56,183 nt of DNA from Anabaena sp. FACHB-1237 (GTDB taxonomy: Bacteria; Cyanobacteriota; Cyanobacteriia; Cyanobacteriales; Nostocaceae), in assembly GCF_014696225.1 (NCBI RefSeq), contig NZ_JACJPV010000028.1, forward strand, positions 1-56,183. The letters are read 5' to 3'. Every line of letters begins with the position of its first letter. Position 1 is the first letter of the stretch. The notes below the pieces were generated by a model. That model saw nothing but the letters and a program-made list of their open reading frames with translations. It ran no database searches and was not told the DNA's origin. The position numbers and the translations under genes were made by a program. Shown here piece by piece: positions 42,301 to 52,078 of this stretch.

Positions 42301-44865
42301 TTATTCAGCCCAAGCGATTAATCTCGGTTCGTAGGATGTCGCTAAATAAGGATGTTTTGGTAATACCCGCAATGAAACACCCTGTAAACCAGATGTGGTG
42401 TAGACAATATTGGCAGTATATACACTTAAATTAGCTTCATCCTGACCTTGATAATCCATGGTGACAGTTACAGCATTGACAATATCACCATTAGCATCTA
42501 TAGAACCTTGATAAAGTTCTACCTGTACATCATTATTTGTCAAAGTTGCCAAATCTAACTTAGCTTTGACTGCTACATTTTGATTCACTTCAATATCTGA
42601 TGGTGCAGATACATCTACATCTTTGACTTTAATGTTAAACCAGTGACTTGTTAACTTAGCTTTCCATGCTGCTAATTCCTTAGCTGGGGCATAATTATCC
42701 ACAACTAAAGTGTGATAGCGATCGCTTGCAGGAAAATAAGCTCTTTGTGCATATTCTCTAACCATTCGCGCCGTATTGAAAAATGGACAATTCAACCGAA
42801 TGGCATCTTTCATTTTCGCTACCCATTGACGAGGTAAGCCATCTGCATCACGATGATCATAGAATAAAGGTACAACCTCTTTCTCTAATAACTCATACAA
42901 AGCATTAGCTTCTATTTCATCCTGATAGTTAGGATCTTCATAGTTTTCACCATGTCCTATTGCCCAACCAGTACGTACATAATCCGCTTCATCCCACCAA
43001 CCATCAAGTACACTTAAATTAGGTAAACCATTCATTGCCGCCTTCATACCGCTTGTACCAGATGCTTCACGAGGACGACGAGGTGTATTTAACCAAATAT
43101 CACAACCAGCCACCATTAAGCGAGAAATATGAATATCATAATTAGGCACAAACACAACTTGCTTCTCTAAATGATGTTCGCGGATAAAATGATTAATGTC
43201 ACGTATTAACTCTTTACCAGGAATATCTTTCGGATGTGCTTTACCAGCAATCACAAACTGTACTTTACGATTTTTATTACCCAGTAAAATCTTTTTAATT
43301 CTTTCTAAATCTCGCATCCATAAAGTAGCACGTTTATAGGTCGCAAAACGACGAGCAAAACCAATAGTTAATACATTCGGATCAAGAACCTCCTGCGCTT
43401 GAGCAACTTCCGAAATAGAAGCACCTCTATCCCGTAAATGTTTAACTAAATGCTCCCGCACAAATAATACCATATCTAAACGACAACGTTCATGATTACG
43501 CCATAACTCCTCATCAGGAATTGCATCCATGCGTTCCCATAACTGGTTATCCGGTTGTGCAGAAGACCAATTAGGACCAAGATAGCGATCGTATAACTCT
43601 TGAGTAGATTTTGCCACACAACTACGAGCATGAACACCATTAGTAATAGCAGCAATTGGCACTTCTTCCACAGGTACTTTTTGCCATAAACCTTGGAACA
43701 TTTGCCGTGAAACCACACCATGTAATTGTGCCACACCATTGGAAAATGTCGCCATCTTCAAAGCTAACACAGCCATACTAAAAGGAGCAGATAAATCACC
43801 AGTATTTTCTCTACCCAAACCCAAAAACTGTTCCTTTGGCAAACCAAAGATATCTGCATAATAACCCAGATAATACAAAATCTTATCCGGTGGAAACAAA
43901 TCAATACCCGCAGGTACAGGAGTATGTGTCGTAAAGATATTACTAGACATTACCACTTGTCTAGCTTGTCGGTAATCAAGTCCTTTTTCTTGAATTAATG
44001 TACGAATACGTTCTAAAGCAGAAAAAGCCGCGTGACCTTCATTCATGTGGTAAGCTGTCACTTCATAGCCTAAAGCCTTTAACATCTGCACACCACCAAT
44101 ACCCAGCATTATTTCCTGGTGGATACGCATATCAATATCACCACCATATAACTGATCGGTGATATCGTGGTCATAAGCTTTGTTAGGTTCAATATTAGTG
44201 TCTAGCATATACAAAGGAACAGTTCCCACTTGTACACGCCATACCCGTGCATATACCTTGCGTCCAGGATAGTCTACCGCAATTCGCAATTCAGAACCAT
44301 CAGGATTACGTTCTAAATGCAAGGGCATATTGTAGAAATCATTGATAGGATAGCGCTCTTGTTGCCAACCATCCGCATTGAGATATTGGGCAAAATATCC
44401 CTGTTGATACAATAAACCCACACCCACTAAAGGTAAACCTAAATCACTGGCAGACTTTAAATGATCACCTGCTAATACACCTAAACCACCAGAATATACA
44501 GGTAAACAATCAACTAAACCAAATTCAGCAGAAAAATAAGCGTAACACTCCTGAGATTGATTTTGTCTATGTTTTTTATACCAAGTGCGGTCTTGCAAAT
44601 AATCTTCTAATTGACGCGCTGCTCTATCTGCTTGCGCTAAAAAGCCCTCATCTTCCACAACCTCTAACAACCGTTTTTGGCTGATAGTTCCCAGCATTAA
44701 CACTGGGTTATGATGACTAGATTCCCACAAATCGGGGTCTAAACGACGAAAAAGGTCTTTACTCTCCACATTCCAGTCAAAATGGAGGTTATAGGCTAGT
44801 TTTCTTAAAGGTTCTAACCGCGATGGTAGGGATGGAGAAACGTTAAAAGTGCGAATTGGCTGCAT
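42301..44865 (-). CDS. glgP: Alpha-glucan (glycogen/maltodextrin) phosphorylase, GT35
   Basis: An 854-residue PLP enzyme that releases glucose-1-phosphate from glycogen. The N-terminal DUF3417-like domain shows LRKLAYNLHFDWN; then ECYAYFSAEFGLVDCLPVYSGGLGVLAGDHLKSASDLG; AYHMNEGHAAF; GFARRFATYKRATL; and the PLP-lysine block SGTSGMKAAMNG followed by DGWWDEAD. This is the long archaeal/Thermotoga-type GlgP common in cyanobacteria. Start ATG 44865 gives MQPIRTF. The 1.35-kb gap upstream is otherwise gene-free. Confidence 0.95.
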   Translation of the reverse strand: MQPIRTFNVSPSLPSRLEPLRKLAYNLHFDWNVESKDLFRRLDPDLWESSHHNPVLMLGTISQKRLLEVVEDEGFLAQADRAARQLEDYLQDRTWYKKHRQNQSQECYAYFSAEFGLVDCLPVYSGGLGVLAGDHLKSASDLGLPLVGVGLLYQQGYFAQYLNADGWQQERYPINDFYNMPLHLERNPDGSELRIAVDYPGRKVYARVWRVQVGTVPLYMLDTNIEPNKAYDHDITDQLYGGDIDMRIHQEIMLGIGGVQMLKALGYEVTAYHMNEGHAAFSALERIRTLIQEKGLDYRQARQVVMSSNIFTTHTPVPAGIDLFPPDKILYYLGYYADIFGLPKEQFLGLGRENTGDLSAPFSMAVLALKMATFSNGVAQLHGVVSRQMFQGLWQKVPVEEVPIAAITNGVHARSCVAKSTQELYDRYLGPNWSSAQPDNQLWERMDAIPDEELWRNHERCRLDMVLFVREHLVKHLRDRGASISEVAQAQEVLDPNVLTIGFARRFATYKRATLWMRDLERIKKILLGNKNRKVQFVIAGKAHPKDIPGKELIRDINHFIREHHLEKQVVFVPNYDIHISRLMVAGCDIWLNTPRRPREASGTSGMKAAMNGLPNLSVLDGWWDEADYVRTGWAIGHGENYEDPNYQDEIEANALYELLEKEVVPLFYDHRDADGLPRQWVAKMKDAIRLNCPFFNTARMVREYAQRAYFPASDRYHTLVVDNYAPAKELAAWKAKLTSHWFNIKVKDVDVSAPSDIEVNQNVAVKAKLDLATLTNNDVQVELYQGSIDANGDIVNAVTVTMDYQGQDEANLSVYTANIVYTTSGLQGVSLRVLPKHPYLATSYEPRLIAWAE

Positions 44866-45095
44866 AATATACCAAATTATTGATTAAAACTTTCAGTTTA
44901 GTAATAGCAGAGAATCTTGATTGAATTTTGATAAATGATAATTTATTCACATTAGATTCTGCTACCCGGTAACTGTCAATGAAGTTATTGTTGACTGTTT
45001 TTACCCAATGTTGCCAACTCTTTTATCATGGTTTGATGACTTGATTAAGAATTGTAATTTTTTTGATTTTTCCGCCGCAAATTGGGATTAGGGTC

Positions 45096-45124
45096 TTGAC
45101 AATTGATTTTAAATTTGCTATAAT
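45096..45124 (+). promoter_or_regulatory. Perfect consensus promoter with no recognised gene
   Basis: TTGACA at 45096-45101, 17-bp spacer, TATAAT at 45119-45124. Both boxes and the spacing are exactly the sigma-70-type consensus. Predicted start is near 45131. Downstream on this strand there is only an 18-codon frame (ATG 45131). Confidence 0.7.
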
Positions 45125-45130
45125 AAACTC

Positions 45131-45260
45131 GATGAGGAAGAACTATTTTACAATTAAATATTATAAACTGTGGAAAACCGCTTACTAATGATGTAGGTGG
45201 TTTTCTTGGCATAAACTGACGATATATGGGAGTTTTTGATAAAGTTTTGTAAAAAAAGAC
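45131..45260 (+). ncRNA. Candidate small RNA (unclassified)
   Basis: The transcript expected from the perfect promoter would contain GGAAAACCGC and, 14 bases later, GGTGGTTTTC, which can form a 9-bp stem with a bulge at 45173-45206. No clear intrinsic terminator is visible; AGTTTTTGAT at ~45231 is the nearest T-run. The 3' end given is nominal. A minus-strand frame (45045-45314) also covers it, without a credible ribosome site. It is not a 6S, Yfr1 or tmRNA that I recognise. Confidence 0.3.
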
Positions 45261-45411
45261 AAAAGTAGTATTGAGAATATACTGAGATATATGTTCAATT
45301 AAAATAGTTTCCACTGGCGATAAATTAAGAGTTTCATAGCTTGTAGGGTGCGTTAGCTGTCTTCGTAACGCACCAAATTAATAGAGTGCGTTAGATAGCA
45401 TAACACACCAG

Positions 45412-45504
45412 ATGAGGTACACTATGAACACAGCAAGACTTGTACTGAGCTTGTCGAAGTATGCCAGTGTTACAAGGGTTTTATCATTAACATCTGTACC
45501 TCAT
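45412..45504. mobile_element. 93-bp inverted-repeat element (family R4)
   Basis: The ends ATGAGGTAC and GTACCTCAT are perfect 9-bp inverted repeats. A GAGCTTGTCGAAGTATGC insert is inside. Relatives are at 55981-56049 and, left end only, 47077. Its surroundings (45340-45410) contain the GGTGCGTTAGCTGTC / TAACGCACC repeat scrap. Confidence 0.6.
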
Positions 45505-45728
45505 AATAACGGAAACTGCTGTAATATTGAATATCAAATGGATAAGTCAAGTACCTATATCCATTAAAAAGGCCAAAAATTTAGGGCGATCGCTGGTAGA
45601 GTGGGTGAAATATGATATCTGACGCACCCTAGTATCTGTTCATAAATCAAATATTTTTATTTGCCAAAGTTAGTCCAAGGATACAATTAACTACATCATA
45701 GCTGTATTTCTTTTGTAGACATGAAAAA

Positions 45729-45754
45729 CGCTTGAGTGTTGACAGACTCAAGCG
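45729..45754. terminator. Perfect 9-bp hairpin in the 44.9-46.2 kb gap
   Basis: CGCTTGAGT, 8-base loop, ACTCAAGCG. No T-run follows. It could end an RNA from the orphan promoter 600 bp upstream, but that is speculative. Confidence 0.4.
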
Positions 45755-46010
45755 ATCCCCGTATAACTTTATACCAACTACCAGCTAGACACAATTTAAA
45801 CTAGACATGATGATGAAATTCAATATCATTAGTCTAAAGTAAGTTGTGGCAAAAACACTGTAAACTGGTATCACTCCTTGCATTTACTTAGAATATCTCC
45901 TTGATTACTCCATAGTGACTTGAGAGAGTGACACTTTTTTAACTGACACTAGTAAAAACCATTCTTCCTAGATAGTAGTTTAGGAAACACTTATTAACCA
46001 AAATAACTCT

Positions 46011-46103
46011 GTAGGGTGCGTCAGACAGAATAATTTAGGTTACAACTACCAATTTTAAGATTCTGACGCACCCTACTTCATCTAACTGGCAACTTACGTT
46101 AGA
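46011..46103. mobile_element. R3 MITE, second copy, between direct repeats
   Basis: The reverse complement of the 11379-11470 part of the first copy, ending in TAACTGGCAACTTACGTTA. It is flanked by ~37-bp imperfect direct repeats (TAGATAGTAGTTTAGGAAAC at 45969; TAGATAGTGGTTTAGGAAAT near 46100), too long for a usual target duplication. Confidence 0.7.
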
Positions 46104-46217
46104 TAGTGGTTTAGGAAATAGTTATTTACCAAAATAAGCGTATTTTTATGTTAATAAAGTTATAGTGTAAGGTGTTTGTTGTGTAAAAATTGCTTAACAT
46201 ATTAGGAGACTTGACTT

Positions 46218-46589
46218 ATGGCATTGAAAAGATTTATTATAGAAATGGGTATGGGTGTAGATCAGCATGGACAAGAACCAACGATAGCAGCAGCGAGGGC
46301 GGTAAGAAATGCGATCGCTAATAATGCTTTAATTGGTATCATGGAAATAGTAGGATTAACAGATCCTAATGATATGATTGTGGAGGTAAAAGTAGCCGTA
46401 CCCTATCCAGAACAAGTCAGAGAAAAAGAAGTATTAGATGTACTTCCTTTTGGGAAAAAAACCCTCATTTTAGAAAATGGGGGGATGAAGATTGATGGTT
46501 TAGCTATTGCTTCACTAAAGGATAAAAATGATGAGATGTTGATAGCAGTAGCAGCAGTTACAGTTTTTATAGATACTGACAGGGTTTAA
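46218..46589 (+). CDS. Lin0512 family protein
   Basis: A 123-residue protein of the small Lin0512 family (function unknown). Family blocks include FIIEMGMGVDQHGQEPTIAAARAVRNAI and DPNDMIVEVKVAVPYPEQV. Length is the family norm. TAGGAGACTTGACTT precedes the ATG, with GGAG 10 bp upstream. No partner gene reveals its role; the next gene, 87 bp on, may be cotranscribed. Confidence 0.85.
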   Translation: MALKRFIIEMGMGVDQHGQEPTIAAARAVRNAIANNALIGIMEIVGLTDPNDMIVEVKVAVPYPEQVREKEVLDVLPFGKKTLILENGGMKIDGLAIASLKDKNDEMLIAVAAVTVFIDTDRV

Positions 46590-46676
46590 TATAATAATTG
46601 GTAATTATTCTGAATACTCAAAACTGATTACTAATAGCTGATAGCTTACCAAATATATTTATTCCTAAGAGTAAAA

Positions 46677-47015
46677 ATGTCTCAAGAACCTAAAAAGTCC
46701 CTAGAAATTCAGGAAATTATGGGACTGAAACCACAATATTTTGCAGACTTAATTAGAACTGCACAGTTAATATTTGATCCCACCGCAGGAGTAGCAGGAA
46801 GAAACCTAAAAATTGACTGGAAAGAATTTGGTATTCCTGACAATGTAGCAGATAATTTAAGCATTATTGGCCAAGAATTTCAATATACTTCTCCTCATAT
46901 TCCTATAGATATAGTCTGGAGTAAATTAACTCCAGAAACAAGAATTTGGTTTATGGAAAATAAAGAGAAATTATGGCAGTTTGAGGAAATTTTTCCCGCA
47001 CTAGATGAAGATTGA
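46677..47015 (+). CDS. Cyanobacterial conserved hypothetical protein
   Basis: A 112-residue soluble protein: polar, with a helical centre (LKPQYFADLIRTAQLIFDP) and an acidic end (FPALDED). Codon use and an AAGAGTAAAA purine tract before ATG 46677 support a real gene. I do not recognise a named domain. It lies behind the Lin0512 gene. Confidence 0.7.
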   Translation: MSQEPKKSLEIQEIMGLKPQYFADLIRTAQLIFDPTAGVAGRNLKIDWKEFGIPDNVADNLSIIGQEFQYTSPHIPIDIVWSKLTPETRIWFMENKEKLWQFEEIFPALDED

Positions 47016-47158
47016 TATATTATTAAGGTGCGTCAAATATCAACAATCCATTTACTTACAGCACATTCCATCTACATGAGGTACACTATGAACAGGCAAA
47101 ATGCCTGTTTCACGGTTACTAAATATGTATATTTTATGACTATAAATATAATACATAC

Positions 47159-47191
47159 AGATCCCCGATTTATTTAATAATTTGGGGATCT
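47159..47191. repeat. 33-bp hairpin, copy 4 (degenerate)
   Basis: AGATCCCCGATTTATT then AATAATTTGGGGATCT. The arms drifted together: several changes are matched by complementary ones. Confidence 0.65.
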
Positions 47192-47223
47192 ATGATCATC
47201 AATAATGATTTGTACAAATACCT

Positions 47224-47811
47224 ATGATCAAGATATTTAATATCATTAATATCAAAAATACCAAATTCAATACCAAATTCAATACCAAATTTTTAGTAAT
47301 TTTTCTTTTTGGGTTATTTGGTTTATGTTATCCTCAAAAACTATTAGCACAAAATTTAGCACAAAATTTAGCACAAAATTATCCGCAAAGTTTTATAGCT
47401 AATAAAAATAACCTGATAATTAATAGCAAGCAATTTGGCGTAAGAATTATTGACTCTCAGGGAAGAGTTAATTTCTTTCCTACAAATACAGTACCATTAA
47501 AACCTGGAGATGCCTATGGTTGGCGCATGAAAATTAATAACTATCAACGTAAAAGTGGCAAGATTAAATTACGAGAAGTATTGCGTTTACCCAGTCATCC
47601 AGAAATGTGGAAAACAGAAAATAGTGATAAATTCTATATATCAAAAGATGGCAAAGTAGCTACTTCTATAAAAAGTGAAGTACCTGTTAATGGAATGATG
47701 CAAAATTTTTGGACTATTACTCCTGGAGATCCTTTGGGAAAATATCAAATAGAGGTTTATCTTAATGATGAATTAGTGGAAGTTTTTAGGTTTGAAGTAG
47801 TACCTTTTTAA
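47224..47811 (+). CDS. Secreted cyanobacterial protein with repeat-expanded signal region
   Basis: A 195-residue protein. After a Lys/Asn-rich start there is a hydrophobic core (FLVIFLFGLFGLCY, ~24-37) and a likely cleavage region near LLAQ. The mature part is beta-rich (VRIIDSQGRVNFFPTNTVPL; the C-terminal YQIEVYLNDELVEVFRFEVV), suggesting an Ig-like fold. Two in-frame 12-bp tandem repeats lie in the N-terminus: AATACCAAATTC x3 (NTKF) and TTAGCACAAAAT x3 (LAQN). The true start could be a later codon. Function unknown. Confidence 0.7.
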   Translation: MIKIFNIINIKNTKFNTKFNTKFLVIFLFGLFGLCYPQKLLAQNLAQNLAQNYPQSFIANKNNLIINSKQFGVRIIDSQGRVNFFPTNTVPLKPGDAYGWRMKINNYQRKSGKIKLREVLRLPSHPEMWKTENSDKFYISKDGKVATSIKSEVPVNGMMQNFWTITPGDPLGKYQIEVYLNDELVEVFRFEVVPF

Positions 47812-47831
47812 ATGTTTAAATGTTAAAAACA

Positions 47832-47864
47832 AGATCCCCGACTTCTTTAAGAAGTCGGGGATCT
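47832..47864. repeat. 33-bp hairpin, copy 5
   Basis: AGATCCCCGACTTCTT then AAGAAGTCGGGGATCT, between two convergent genes (stops at 47811 and 47913), so placed as a bidirectional terminator. A partial R2 end (GTGTGACACTTGCGTAAGTC) follows. Confidence 0.8.
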
Positions 47865-47912
47865 GGTAAATGGTGTGACACTTGCGTAAGTCCTAAACTA
47901 AAGTGATAGAAT

Positions 47913-49868
47913 TTACCATGAACAAACCACTCGCAAACCACAAACTCTTAAACCACCTTCTGCTTCATTCCAACTACGACTAGCACTACGACAAAGTTCA
48001 GCACTAAAATTCCAAGCACCTCCTCTTAAAACCCGACGATATTTATCTCCTCCATCTTCCCACACGCTACCATCTGTAGGTGCATGATCATAATTATTAT
48101 GCCAAGGATCAGCACACCATTCCCACACTAAACCGTGCATATCATACAAACCAAAAGCATTAGCTACATCAAAATAACCCACATTTGTAATTTCTCTACG
48201 AAAATAACTTTTTGGTTCTGTTGTATAGGTATCACTACCACTGCAATTAATTAAATCAGAATTAATACTTTCTCCAAAATGAAAAGATGTGGTAGTACCT
48301 GCGCGACAAGCATATTCCCATTCTGCTTCACTGGGTAAACGATATTTTCTCCCGGTTTTTCTGGATAGCCTTAAACAAAATTCTACTGCTTCATACCAGG
48401 AAACATTTTCTATGGGTAAATTTCCTCCTTTAAATTTTGAGGGATAAGGATTCATGTTTTCTTCTATTTTGGGAAAATTAGCAACGGTGCGCCATTGTGC
48501 TTGAGTAATGGGATATTTACTCATAAAAAATGGTGCAATTTTTACAGAATGTTGTGGATGTTCGTCTGGTTCTCCTTCTAAGTTTGGTGAACCCATCATA
48601 AAAGTACCTCCGGGAATGGAGATCATTTCTAAGATAATGTTACGGCTTAATTCTTCTTCAAAATATTTGCTACTATAGCGATCGCGGTAAATTTCTCTTC
48701 CTCTAGTATCTACAGTCACAACATAAAAATCAAAGGTATATAATGGAGGTAAATTAGTGTTGGTTTCTAATTGATTTTCTAGTTGATTTTCTGGATCATC
48801 ATTTCCTATTTGACTGATTTTTCCTAGTTTAGTTTGTAATTGATGTTCTATATTTTTCTGCAAAATTTCTTCAAATTCTGGAGGTAAATCTGTCATTGAT
48901 TTTGGTTGTGGTAACGAAGGAAATTTTAAACTTACAGGGGAGTTAATAGACTCTAAATCTTGTAAAACTTCCTGGGCTGATTGATATCTTTCTTTAACAA
49001 AATGTTGCAGTAATTTATCTAAAATAGCCTGTAATTGATGACTAACAATTACTCCTTTTTTTGCCAATCTTTCCTTCCATAACCATTTAGCATTCATGGG
49101 ATCATAGAGGAGATCATTATATTGGCCATAGTGATCTTGTAGGGGTAAATCTTGGGTTAATAACCGCACACAAGTTACTCCTAAAGAATATAGATCACTA
49201 GCATGACAAGCATAACCAGCCATTTGTTCTGTAGGTGCATAACCAAGGGTATAAATTGCCGTTGCTTGTCTAGCTAAACTAGTTTGTGTGACTTGTTTCG
49301 CACCTCCAAAATCAATTAATACTGGTTTTTTATCACTATCACGACGAATAATATTTTCTGGTTTAATATCCCGATGAATAATATTTTTTTGGTGAATAAA
49401 TTCCAAAACAGGTAATAAGTCTGCTAAAAGTTGCCGCACTTCTTTTTCATCATAAGCGCGGTTTTGGACTTCTTCTAATAGAGTTTTACCAATAATAAAT
49501 TCCTGGACTAAATATAAACAAGAACCTTGTTCAAAATATGCCAGAAGTCGAGGAATTTGTGGATGATTTTCTCCTAATTCATATAACCTTAAAGCCTCTT
49601 CCTTAAAAAATTCGGCTGCTTTTTTTAATTGTGTTGTTCCCTGAAATTGGGGGAAAAATTGTTTAATGACACAAGGTGCATTTAATCTATCTATATCTTC
49701 AGCAGCGTAGGTTCTGCTAAATCCACCTTCACCTAATAATCTTAATACGTGGTAACGATTTCTCAGGACTGTTCCAAAGTCATTTTGTCCACAACTAAGA
49801 CAAGATTTATTAATATCTGGGTTGAAGGGATTTGAACAATTCGGATTTTGACAAATTTGCATGATCAA
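47913..49868 (-). CDS. Ser/Thr protein kinase with C-terminal FGE-like (SUMF) domain
   Basis: A 651-residue protein. The N-terminal four-Cys motif (CQNPNCSNPF...SCLSCGQND, 5-28) is typical of cyanobacterial 4-Cys kinases. The kinase domain spans ~35-310: GEGGFSRTY loop, VIKQF lysine, HRDIKPENI, DFGGAK. A linker and a short YYVVTVD-type region follow, then the formylglycine-generating-enzyme-like domain (~395-650; GGTFMMGSP, YRLPSEAEWEYACRAGTTT, WEWCADPW, LRGGAW). The FGE copper-binding cysteine pair is absent, so this domain is probably a binding module. Such fusions occur in signalling of cyanobacteria; targets are unknown. Confidence 0.88.
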   Translation of the reverse strand: MIMQICQNPNCSNPFNPDINKSCLSCGQNDFGTVLRNRYHVLRLLGEGGFSRTYAAEDIDRLNAPCVIKQFFPQFQGTTQLKKAAEFFKEEALRLYELGENHPQIPRLLAYFEQGSCLYLVQEFIIGKTLLEEVQNRAYDEKEVRQLLADLLPVLEFIHQKNIIHRDIKPENIIRRDSDKKPVLIDFGGAKQVTQTSLARQATAIYTLGYAPTEQMAGYACHASDLYSLGVTCVRLLTQDLPLQDHYGQYNDLLYDPMNAKWLWKERLAKKGVIVSHQLQAILDKLLQHFVKERYQSAQEVLQDLESINSPVSLKFPSLPQPKSMTDLPPEFEEILQKNIEHQLQTKLGKISQIGNDDPENQLENQLETNTNLPPLYTFDFYVVTVDTRGREIYRDRYSSKYFEEELSRNIILEMISIPGGTFMMGSPNLEGEPDEHPQHSVKIAPFFMSKYPITQAQWRTVANFPKIEENMNPYPSKFKGGNLPIENVSWYEAVEFCLRLSRKTGRKYRLPSEAEWEYACRAGTTTSFHFGESINSDLINCSGSDTYTTEPKSYFRREITNVGYFDVANAFGLYDMHGLVWEWCADPWHNNYDHAPTDGSVWEDGGDKYRRVLRGGAWNFSAELCRSASRSWNEAEGGLRVCGLRVVCSW

Positions 49869-50204
49869 AAGTAAAAAGCCTTAATTACAGACTTTTCTGG
49901 TGTTGCTAAATGTTACTATAGGATTGTCAATTTCTTGTATCAATTAATAATTGATATACAATATCTACAAGATGACAAGTTAAGTCATCTATGTTAATTT
50001 TTAGATTTTTGGATTTACTATATTGATGAAATTTCAACACTTTCAACATTTTTATTGTTGAATTATGTTATAATTAAATACTTACCATTAGGTAATGGCT
50101 AAATATTTACTGATCTTTTTTCTATAAGTTCTGAGATTCCTTTGATCTTAGAAAATAACATCTATTTACAGGTAAATTTGTGTTTTCTGTTGCTAATAAC
50201 AAAA

Positions 50205-50237
50205 AGATCCTCAACTTCTTAGATAAGTCGGGGATCT
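50205..50237. repeat. 33-bp hairpin, copy 6 (degenerate)
   Basis: AGATCCTCAACTTCTT then AGATAAGTCGGGGATCT, with several mismatches. The 49869-50373 gap holds this, an inverted-repeat element and AT-rich DNA; it should contain the kinase gene's promoter. Confidence 0.6.
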
Positions 50238-50259
50238 GCATCAGCAAACATCTTTTGTA

Positions 50260-50345
50260 TGGTGCGTCAGATTGCATAAATCTAGTAAATAAGTAGATTA
50301 CTCATATCTGACGCACCTTACTGATGTGTCGGTTGTATAAGTCCT
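50260..50345. mobile_element. R2/R3-like inverted-repeat element
   Basis: GGTGCGTCAGATTGC and, inverted, GGTGCGTCAGATATG bracket an AT-rich centre. A degenerate R2 end (GGTTGTATAAGTCCT) follows. It lies 29 bp past the ndhB stop. Confidence 0.55.
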
Positions 50346-50373
50346 GAAATAATATCAGCTAATACAGCTAAAA

Positions 50374-51930
50374 TTATTCACCTTGTTTAGTAGTAACCAC
50401 AACTACAGGAGTGTTAGCAACTTTAGTAGCTTGTAAAATCGCAGTATTGGTAACTGAATTATTCGCCAAGGTAAACAATGGATTGGATAAAATACCAGCG
50501 ATAGATGTAGCAATCAAAGTTACAACTAAGCCCACTTGTAAAGGTCTAAATCCAGGTAAGTCCCAACGGACAACAGGATAATTTTTGACTACATCGGACA
50601 TTTCTTGGGGTTCTTTAACTACCATCATTTTAACTACACGAATGTAGTAATAGATAGAAACGACGCTGGTAATTAAGCCTAGTAATACTAAACCATAAAG
50701 ACCTGCTTGCCAACCTGCCCAAAACAGATAAATTTTCCCAAAAAATCCTGCTAGGGGAGGAATACCACCTAAAGATAAGAGTGATAGACTCAAACCAAGG
50801 GTTAATAGGGGATCTTTTTGGTATAAACCGGAATATTCAGCAATTTGGTCTGTACCTGTGCGTAGTGAAAATAAGACAACGCAGGTAAAACCGCATAGGT
50901 TCATAAATAGATAAACTAGTAGATAGAAAATCATACTAGAATATCCCGCATCTGTGCCAGCGATTAAGCCAATCATCACAAAGCCAGCTTGGGCAATAGA
51001 TGAATAAGCTAACATCCGCTTCATGCTAGTTTGGGCAAGGGCAACTACGTTACCCAAAATCATACTGAGAATTGCTAAAGCAGTGAATACGAATCTCCAC
51101 TCATCAGCAACGACGGGGAAGACAGTGGTTAATAAGCGAATAGCAAGGGCAAAACCTGCGGCCTTAGAACCGACGGATAAGAATGCGATAACGGGTGTAG
51201 GTGCGCCTTCGTATACGTCAGGTGTCCATTGATGGAAAGGTGCAGCAGAAATTTTGAAACCCACACCGGCAATACTGAATACTAGGGCAATGACTAAACC
51301 GAGAGATTGTCCTACATTAGCAGCAGAAATACCTTTAGCGATCGCTCCTAACTCAGTTTGTCCACCGGATAAACCGTATAGTAGAGAAACACCATACAAA
51401 AATACTGCCGTACTAGAAGCACCAATCAACAAGTATTTTAATGCCGCTTCATTGGAACGAGGATCGCGTTTTGTGTATCCTGTCAGTAGATAGGAGGAAA
51501 TACTTAAAGTTTCCAGGGCAATGAAAATCATTACTAATTCACTAGCACCAGAAACAAACATTCCGCCCAAAGTAGCAGTTAATAAAATAGCGATAAACTC
51601 AGCTAAAGCAGTACCACTTTGTTCCACATAACGAATGGACATTAGGATAGTTACTACTGAAGAAAGGGCAATTATGCCGCGAAAAACAATACTGAGATCA
51701 TCACTATTAAACTCACCGCTAAAGGAGATAGGATTAGTGGAATCCCATTGAAAACCCAGGGCGACAGTCGCAGCTAGAAGACCAGCGATCGCTAAATAAC
51801 CGATCCAGCGAGAAGATGTACGCCCCAAAATCAAATCTACAATCAAAACCGCCACAAGGGTAAAAATGACAATTCCCTCTGGTAAAATCGTGCCAGCATT
51901 CAACTGGGCTGTAAAATTAGCAAAATCCAT
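50374..51930 (-). CDS. ndhB: NAD(P)H-quinone oxidoreductase subunit 2
   Basis: A 518-residue thylakoid-membrane subunit of NDH-1, part of the proton-pumping arm used in respiration, cyclic electron flow and CO2 uptake complexes. About 14 helices. The family start [20 protein letters not shown] and the antiporter-like blocks ([37 protein letters not shown]) are clear. ATG 51930 is chosen over the upstream 51978, as it gives the standard N-terminus and length. The gene stands alone, as usual for cyanobacterial ndhB. Confidence 0.97.
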   Translation of the reverse strand: MDFANFTAQLNAGTILPEGIVIFTLVAVLIVDLILGRTSSRWIGYLAIAGLLAATVALGFQWDSTNPISFSGEFNSDDLSIVFRGIIALSSVVTILMSIRYVEQSGTALAEFIAILLTATLGGMFVSGASELVMIFIALETLSISSYLLTGYTKRDPRSNEAALKYLLIGASSTAVFLYGVSLLYGLSGGQTELGAIAKGISAANVGQSLGLVIALVFSIAGVGFKISAAPFHQWTPDVYEGAPTPVIAFLSVGSKAAGFALAIRLLTTVFPVVADEWRFVFTALAILSMILGNVVALAQTSMKRMLAYSSIAQAGFVMIGLIAGTDAGYSSMIFYLLVYLFMNLCGFTCVVLFSLRTGTDQIAEYSGLYQKDPLLTLGLSLSLLSLGGIPPLAGFFGKIYLFWAGWQAGLYGLVLLGLITSVVSIYYYIRVVKMMVVKEPQEMSDVVKNYPVVRWDLPGFRPLQVGLVVTLIATSIAGILSNPLFTLANNSVTNTAILQATKVANTPVVVVTTKQGE

Positions 51931-52078
51931 GATATGTATAGGTTTTGGTGATGTGAGATTAAGGCTAACTAAGTTCATTTTATCCCTAGTTCTTGCCTAA
52001 AATTGCATTGATTCTATAATTAGGGTTGAGTGAAAAAGTCTTGCCGTGGAGGTAGGAGATCAACCAGTCTCCTGACTC

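Noticed and set aside
45045..45314. 89-codon minus-strand frame in the glgP upstream gap
   Set aside because: Low-complexity codons, no ribosome site, and it runs antisense over the consensus promoter; no family recognised.
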